From Cyclostephanos tholiformis (taxonomy: Eukaryota; Bacillariophyta; Thalassiosirophyceae; Thalassiosirales; Thalassiosiraceae): 21,570 nt of DNA. Both the position numbers and the translations under genes were made by a program. This document shows, in pieces, positions 18,176 through 21,570 of this stretch. Under the pieces are notes generated by a model. It made no database searches. It saw only the letters and a list, made by a program, of their open reading frames with translations, and was not told where the DNA came from. The number at the start of each line of letters is the position of its first letter. Within the stretch, counting starts at the first letter, position 1. The stretch is from the NCBI GenBank assembly GCA_036939975.1, contig JALLPB010000161.1:1-21570 (forward strand), read 5' to 3'.

Positions 18176-18276
18176 AATTTATTGTCAGGGTGAATGAGAT
18201 GAGCGGCGTGGATGAATATATTATTAACAGTAGAAATAATGATGATAACCATCATGATTGTGACGCATAGCTATTA

Positions 18277-19173
18277 TTGATTGAATGTAAAAGTTTTTTG
18301 GGGGGACATTTCCTTCATGAGCACGTCACCTTTGAATGTGACCCCACAACACAGAAATATTGTGGTCTCCGAGGTAGCCATGGTGAACGCTCAACTCTAC
18401 ATGTTCGCGCTGGCGCCAATGTTGACGCATTCTGCGTTTTCCTCGCGCCGTTGTGGCATACTACGAGGACTGCGACCGAGAAGAAGACGACGATGGCGGC
18501 ATTCCCCGCCGATAGGGAGGATAAGAAAAAACGAGACGGCAGCGGAGGGGGGTTCGGCAAAAGCGGTGGCGGATCTTTGTCCACTTCATCCCCACCACCC
18601 GCCGCGGCCGTAAGGCGCGAGGATACCCGCCGGACTCCCCTCAAATCCGTTTACTACGCGCCGCGGGGTGACAGCGTCGACGTGGACGCCGTCGACCTCG
18701 AGGGCATGTCCCCCGAGGAGCGCTCGAGGACCATACTTCGTTCAAAATTCGGTCTCAAGTCCTACGAGGAACAACAGGCCGACCATGGCGATTATCTTGC
18801 GTTGATGGATGCCGAATCGAAGCGCGACAAGCGCGACAGGTTGCGCAATTACGAATCATTGTGGCCGGAGGATAAGGATTTACTCGGAGTATTGCCGCCG
18901 AACGTCATTAGGGGCATCGATGCCATCCTCAAATTTGGATTGGCCACATCGACGTTACTATTCGTCATTGCCGGTATATTCATCGCCATCGAGGCGGGGT
19001 CGAAGGCCACCGGCTACCCATTGCCGGGCGGATTGGAAGCATTCGTGGTAGATGTCTTCGAGCCGAATTTTACCCCTGGTCTTGGCGTGTTATTGGCGTT
19101 CAGCGTCAGTCTCGGAATATTCAGCGTAAGCTTGGGTGGGAGCGCATCGAGCACGTACCGGGAGAATCGTTAA
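18277..19173 (+). CDS. Small two-span membrane protein, possibly PAM68/LPA2-like plastid assembly factor
   Basis: The open frame is 298 residues, but Met73 at 18493 (MAAFPADRED) is a more natural start giving 226 residues; the upstream part looks like leader read through. The middle is charged and low-complexity (Ser/Gly/Pro, then EERSRTILRSKFGLKSYEE). Two membrane spans follow at about 217-241 and 266-286, ending LGIFSVSLGGSASSTYRENR. Layout and the pattern of a proline-valine entry before span one and F..S.LGI at span two recall PAM68/LPA2-type photosystem II assembly proteins of thylakoids; this is from memory and weak. Another frame carries a signal-peptide-like sequence (18380 on). It is divergent from the CR gene, whose start is 101 bases away. 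Confidence 0.7.
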   Translation: MIECKSFLGGHFLHEHVTFECDPTTQKYCGLRGSHGERSTLHVRAGANVDAFCVFLAPLWHTTRTATEKKTTMAAFPADREDKKKRDGSGGGFGKSGGGSLSTSSPPPAAAVRREDTRRTPLKSVYYAPRGDSVDVDAVDLEGMSPEERSRTILRSKFGLKSYEEQQADHGDYLALMDAESKRDKRDRLRNYESLWPEDKDLLGVLPPNVIRGIDAILKFGLATSTLLFVIAGIFIAIEAGSKATGYPLPGGLEAFVVDVFEPNFTPGLGVLLAFSVSLGIFSVSLGGSASSTYRENR

Positions 19174-20228
19174 AGTTCTTCATAAGTCACCGATTTCTGT
19201 TGTCGTTGGTGAGTACGAGAGGAGACGAGATGTTATGATCACAATTTTTTGGGGGAAGGGGGTGGGGGACGGAGGATGGAGGAAGAGACGGGGATAGGAA
19301 TAGGGATGGGTATGGATGGAGGGGTGATTTAGGTATGCGAGGGGAGAGAATAAGCGATAGGGGGCTGTACTTAAATCTATGTTTATTGGTGGAATGGGTA
19401 ATGTGGGCCATATATACTGACCAATGAGGACGCTTTCGAGGTGGCGAACTTTGTTTTTTTTCTCAGCCCCTTCTTTGGTGATTGATGACGCGCGCAAAGA
19501 GATTTTATCTCTCGATGTGAAGAGGTGGGGGTTAGGATCACTATTTTTGTTGAGACCGATTCTTGCCTCGGGGAACAGCTCAGGATAGTTCAAATATGGC
19601 ATCATTCAGATCAGTATGTCAGACAAAATATCATTCCCCACATCACATGCAACATCCTTTTCGCCATCAGTAACGAAGGGGATATTGAAATCCTTGACCT
19701 GAAGCGAATTAAGGGATCATACGTGTTGATAATCCATGTCCTTCTCGCACAAGCTACGGTTATAATTGACCTCAGCTTGGCCCTACTAGAGTCCAGCTTT
19801 TACTAACACCTAAACAAAAAGTGTGGTCCTTCATCAAGGAGATCACTGCAATTAGCCAGGGCGCGTACAACTATGACGAGAGAAAGTGGTTGACAGGTGC
19901 CAAGCCTCATCAATGATCGAGCAGGGATGACACTTTCTAAGCATCTAGAGGGCGGGCATAGGTATGCCAGTGAAAGATTTCTTGCAAGAGACACCTGCTC
20001 ATCATCGAGATTTACTTCTTCTCCAACGATTAGATGATGTCCACTAACACTAACACTTCTTATGATAGATAGTTTTCATTCAATGCAATGTTAGATAGAG
20101 GGAAGAAGACAATATAATATCTTTAGATTGAACATAAAAAAAAGAAACTCTATCAGCAATGGCAATAATAGATGATAATTTAAAGATAATTTCATAAGAA
20201 AAAGTCCCGAAGACACACAATTATCAGG
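19174..20228. other. Intergenic region with G-rich tract
   Basis: About 1 kb without a supported gene. Just after the preceding gene, 19251-19325 is a purine-rich plus-strand tract with three G5 runs at 19251-19268 and more short G runs. A 93-residue plus-strand ORF at 19525-19806 and its minus-strand counterparts show no domain. The last 250 bases are AT-rich and contain short A runs. Confidence 0.6.
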
Positions 20229-21570
20229 TTAGACTAACGACAACATTTTAGGATTTTTTTTGGTGAACGAGTGATAATGTTCTGGAGGGAGTACCCAATA
20301 CAGCCTGTTGGCTTCCCCAAGCCTGGCTAAATCATCTTCAGCTCTGTTGTTGATACCATGATTTTTCCCCACCATGACTTGAAATGCGCCAACTGCAGGC
20401 ATCCAGGCATCAATTGCTGCGTAGTTTTTTGTTTTTGGCACGTAAAGCTGATTGGCAGTTTGGTTGGATGAAACACTGTCAACGACTATCTTTTCAGACC
20501 TCCGGATTTTCAGTGATGTTTCTGTGCCTTGAATATGTGCGCTTCCCAGCTGTCGGCAAGGAAAAGTGCCCCCCCTCTCCAGTAATTCAATTGCATATGT
20601 CTCAAAAATGTCAGTAAGAGAATTTCCATCGCAAGAGGCAAGAAGGGCTCTCATTCTGCGTTTTGCTTCATCACCCATGCATTTAACAATTGTATTTAGG
20701 GCGGTTAGAGATGCATAGCATACGGACGAATTTGTGAAGGGAGGATCTGATGTCATATGGACCAAGGAATGAATGACCTTTGATTTGTCTTTGATCTCAG
20801 AGTCCATTCCTATTTATCTGATGCAATCGTCCAGCGAGCACTTCTTGCATGCTGCTTCAAGTATTTCTCTCGGAGAACACCTCGTGACTTCCAGCACATG
20901 TCGAGGTATTCCCCCAAGAATTTCAAAACGGTTATGCCATTCATCATTTGAAATAGGAAACCATCGCGCAATCACCTCCAGTTCATCTTCGGCCCAGATT
21001 GGCATGAAGAAATAATCTGGCTCAGGAGGTTTCTTAAAATCGTTCACCATTTCACGACGTGGGGAGGTTGAAAAAATGATTGTACAGAGTCCCACTTTCA
21101 AGCCGGCAAGATCGGATACATACTTAAATTTCGCATCAAATAAACACCACAGCGTTTCGTTTCAAAAGGAATAGTCAATATCAGAAGGCAAGCGACCGCT
21201 TTCAAACTCAAAAACACCACCATTTCCATCATAGTAAATATTGAATGGATGATAAATAAAAAGAACACGTTTTCTCTCCTTGACCAGCTGCCACAAGAGG
21301 TAAATGAAGAAGAGTGACTTGCCAATCCCTGGGGTACCGGTGATGATTGCTTTTTGGATGCCATTGACCTCGAGGATACGTGATCCAATCGTTCGATAGC
21401 TTTCGCGGATGTAGAGTCTATTCAAATTTGCATTTGGCATATTTTGTTCTAATGAAATAAATGATCCGTCATCAATCTCAGTAGCATTGAAAATATTGTT
21501 GAAGAATCGGACTTGGCAGGGTGGGAAGGATGAAGGTTGGCGGATTTGTAGCGATGGCTGAATTGGCGGC
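20229..21570 (-). pseudogene. Second Crinkler-RHS-type gene copy, broken and cut by the window end
   Basis: The sequence is a close paralogue of the 16445-18175 gene, from about residue 117 (at the window edge) to residue 560. The Walker A motif GTPGIGKS is kept. Two in-frame stops break it: TGA at 21162-21164 where the intact gene has a Trp (Trp252, in VSFWNHS), and TAA at 20814-20816 where it has Lys (the KKIG site). There is also a short deletion after the GNSLTD position and a changed C-terminal end after SFTKK. In the nuclease-like region FQMTV has become FQVMV. The frame is otherwise preserved between lesions, so loss of function is recent or selection was weak. Its 5' part lies outside the window. 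Confidence 0.88.

Noticed and set aside
19525..19806. 93-residue plus-strand ORF
   Set aside because: Hydrophobic ends but no motif or repeat, and overlapping open frames on the other strand; treated as chance.

Overview
The window looks like nuclear DNA of a photosynthetic stramenopile, most probably a diatom. The inference rests on short GT-AG introns (69-113 bp), a Ty1/copia element of the diatom CoDi style, an FkbM-type methyltransferase, a plant-style fused HPPK-DHPS, and a Crinkler/RHS-type ATPase. The species cannot be told from the sequence alone. One ambiguous base (N at 16245) shows the sequence comes from a draft assembly.

Layout. (1) 1-6491: an almost complete copia-type LTR retrotransposon. 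The window begins inside its 5' LTR. It has a leader with an unusual primer-binding site, an intact gag, one in-frame UGA, an intact pol (protease, integrase, reverse transcriptase, RNase H), a polypurine tract and a full 3' LTR. (2) 6510-7634: a two-exon membrane-anchored FkbM methyltransferase that starts only 18 bp after the LTR. (3) 8106-10729 (minus): a two-exon Cdc20-type APC/C activator with a very long low-complexity N-terminal half and a C-terminal Ile-Arg tail that appears only once the last intron is removed. (4) 10730-11183: a divergent promoter with TTGGCG boxes resembling E2F sites. (5) 11184-13331: the bifunctional folate enzyme HPPK-DHPS. (6) 13491-16066 (minus): a heavily decayed gene that I do not recognise, with stops, frameshifts and a relic intron. 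(7) 16445-18175 (minus): an intact Crinkler-RHS-type (CR) protein with a ubiquitin-like-header-like N-terminus, a P-loop NTPase and a restriction-endonuclease-like C-terminus. (8) 18277-19173: a small protein with two membrane spans, tentatively like the PAM68/LPA2 thylakoid assembly factors. (9) 20229-21570 (minus): a second, broken copy of the CR gene running off the window end.

How the parts relate. Cdc20 (mitotic exit) and HPPK-DHPS (folate for nucleotide synthesis) share one promoter, which would fit cell-cycle control. The retrotransposon looks young (55 of 55 visible LTR bases identical, both ORFs open) and sits where it could alter expression of the methyltransferase gene. The CR pair, one intact and one dying, is the most unusual accessory content: this class is known mainly as eukaryotic effectors or conflict proteins derived from mobile elements, and here it sits in what appears to be a free-living alga. 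All protein assignments are by eye from motifs; no search was run.
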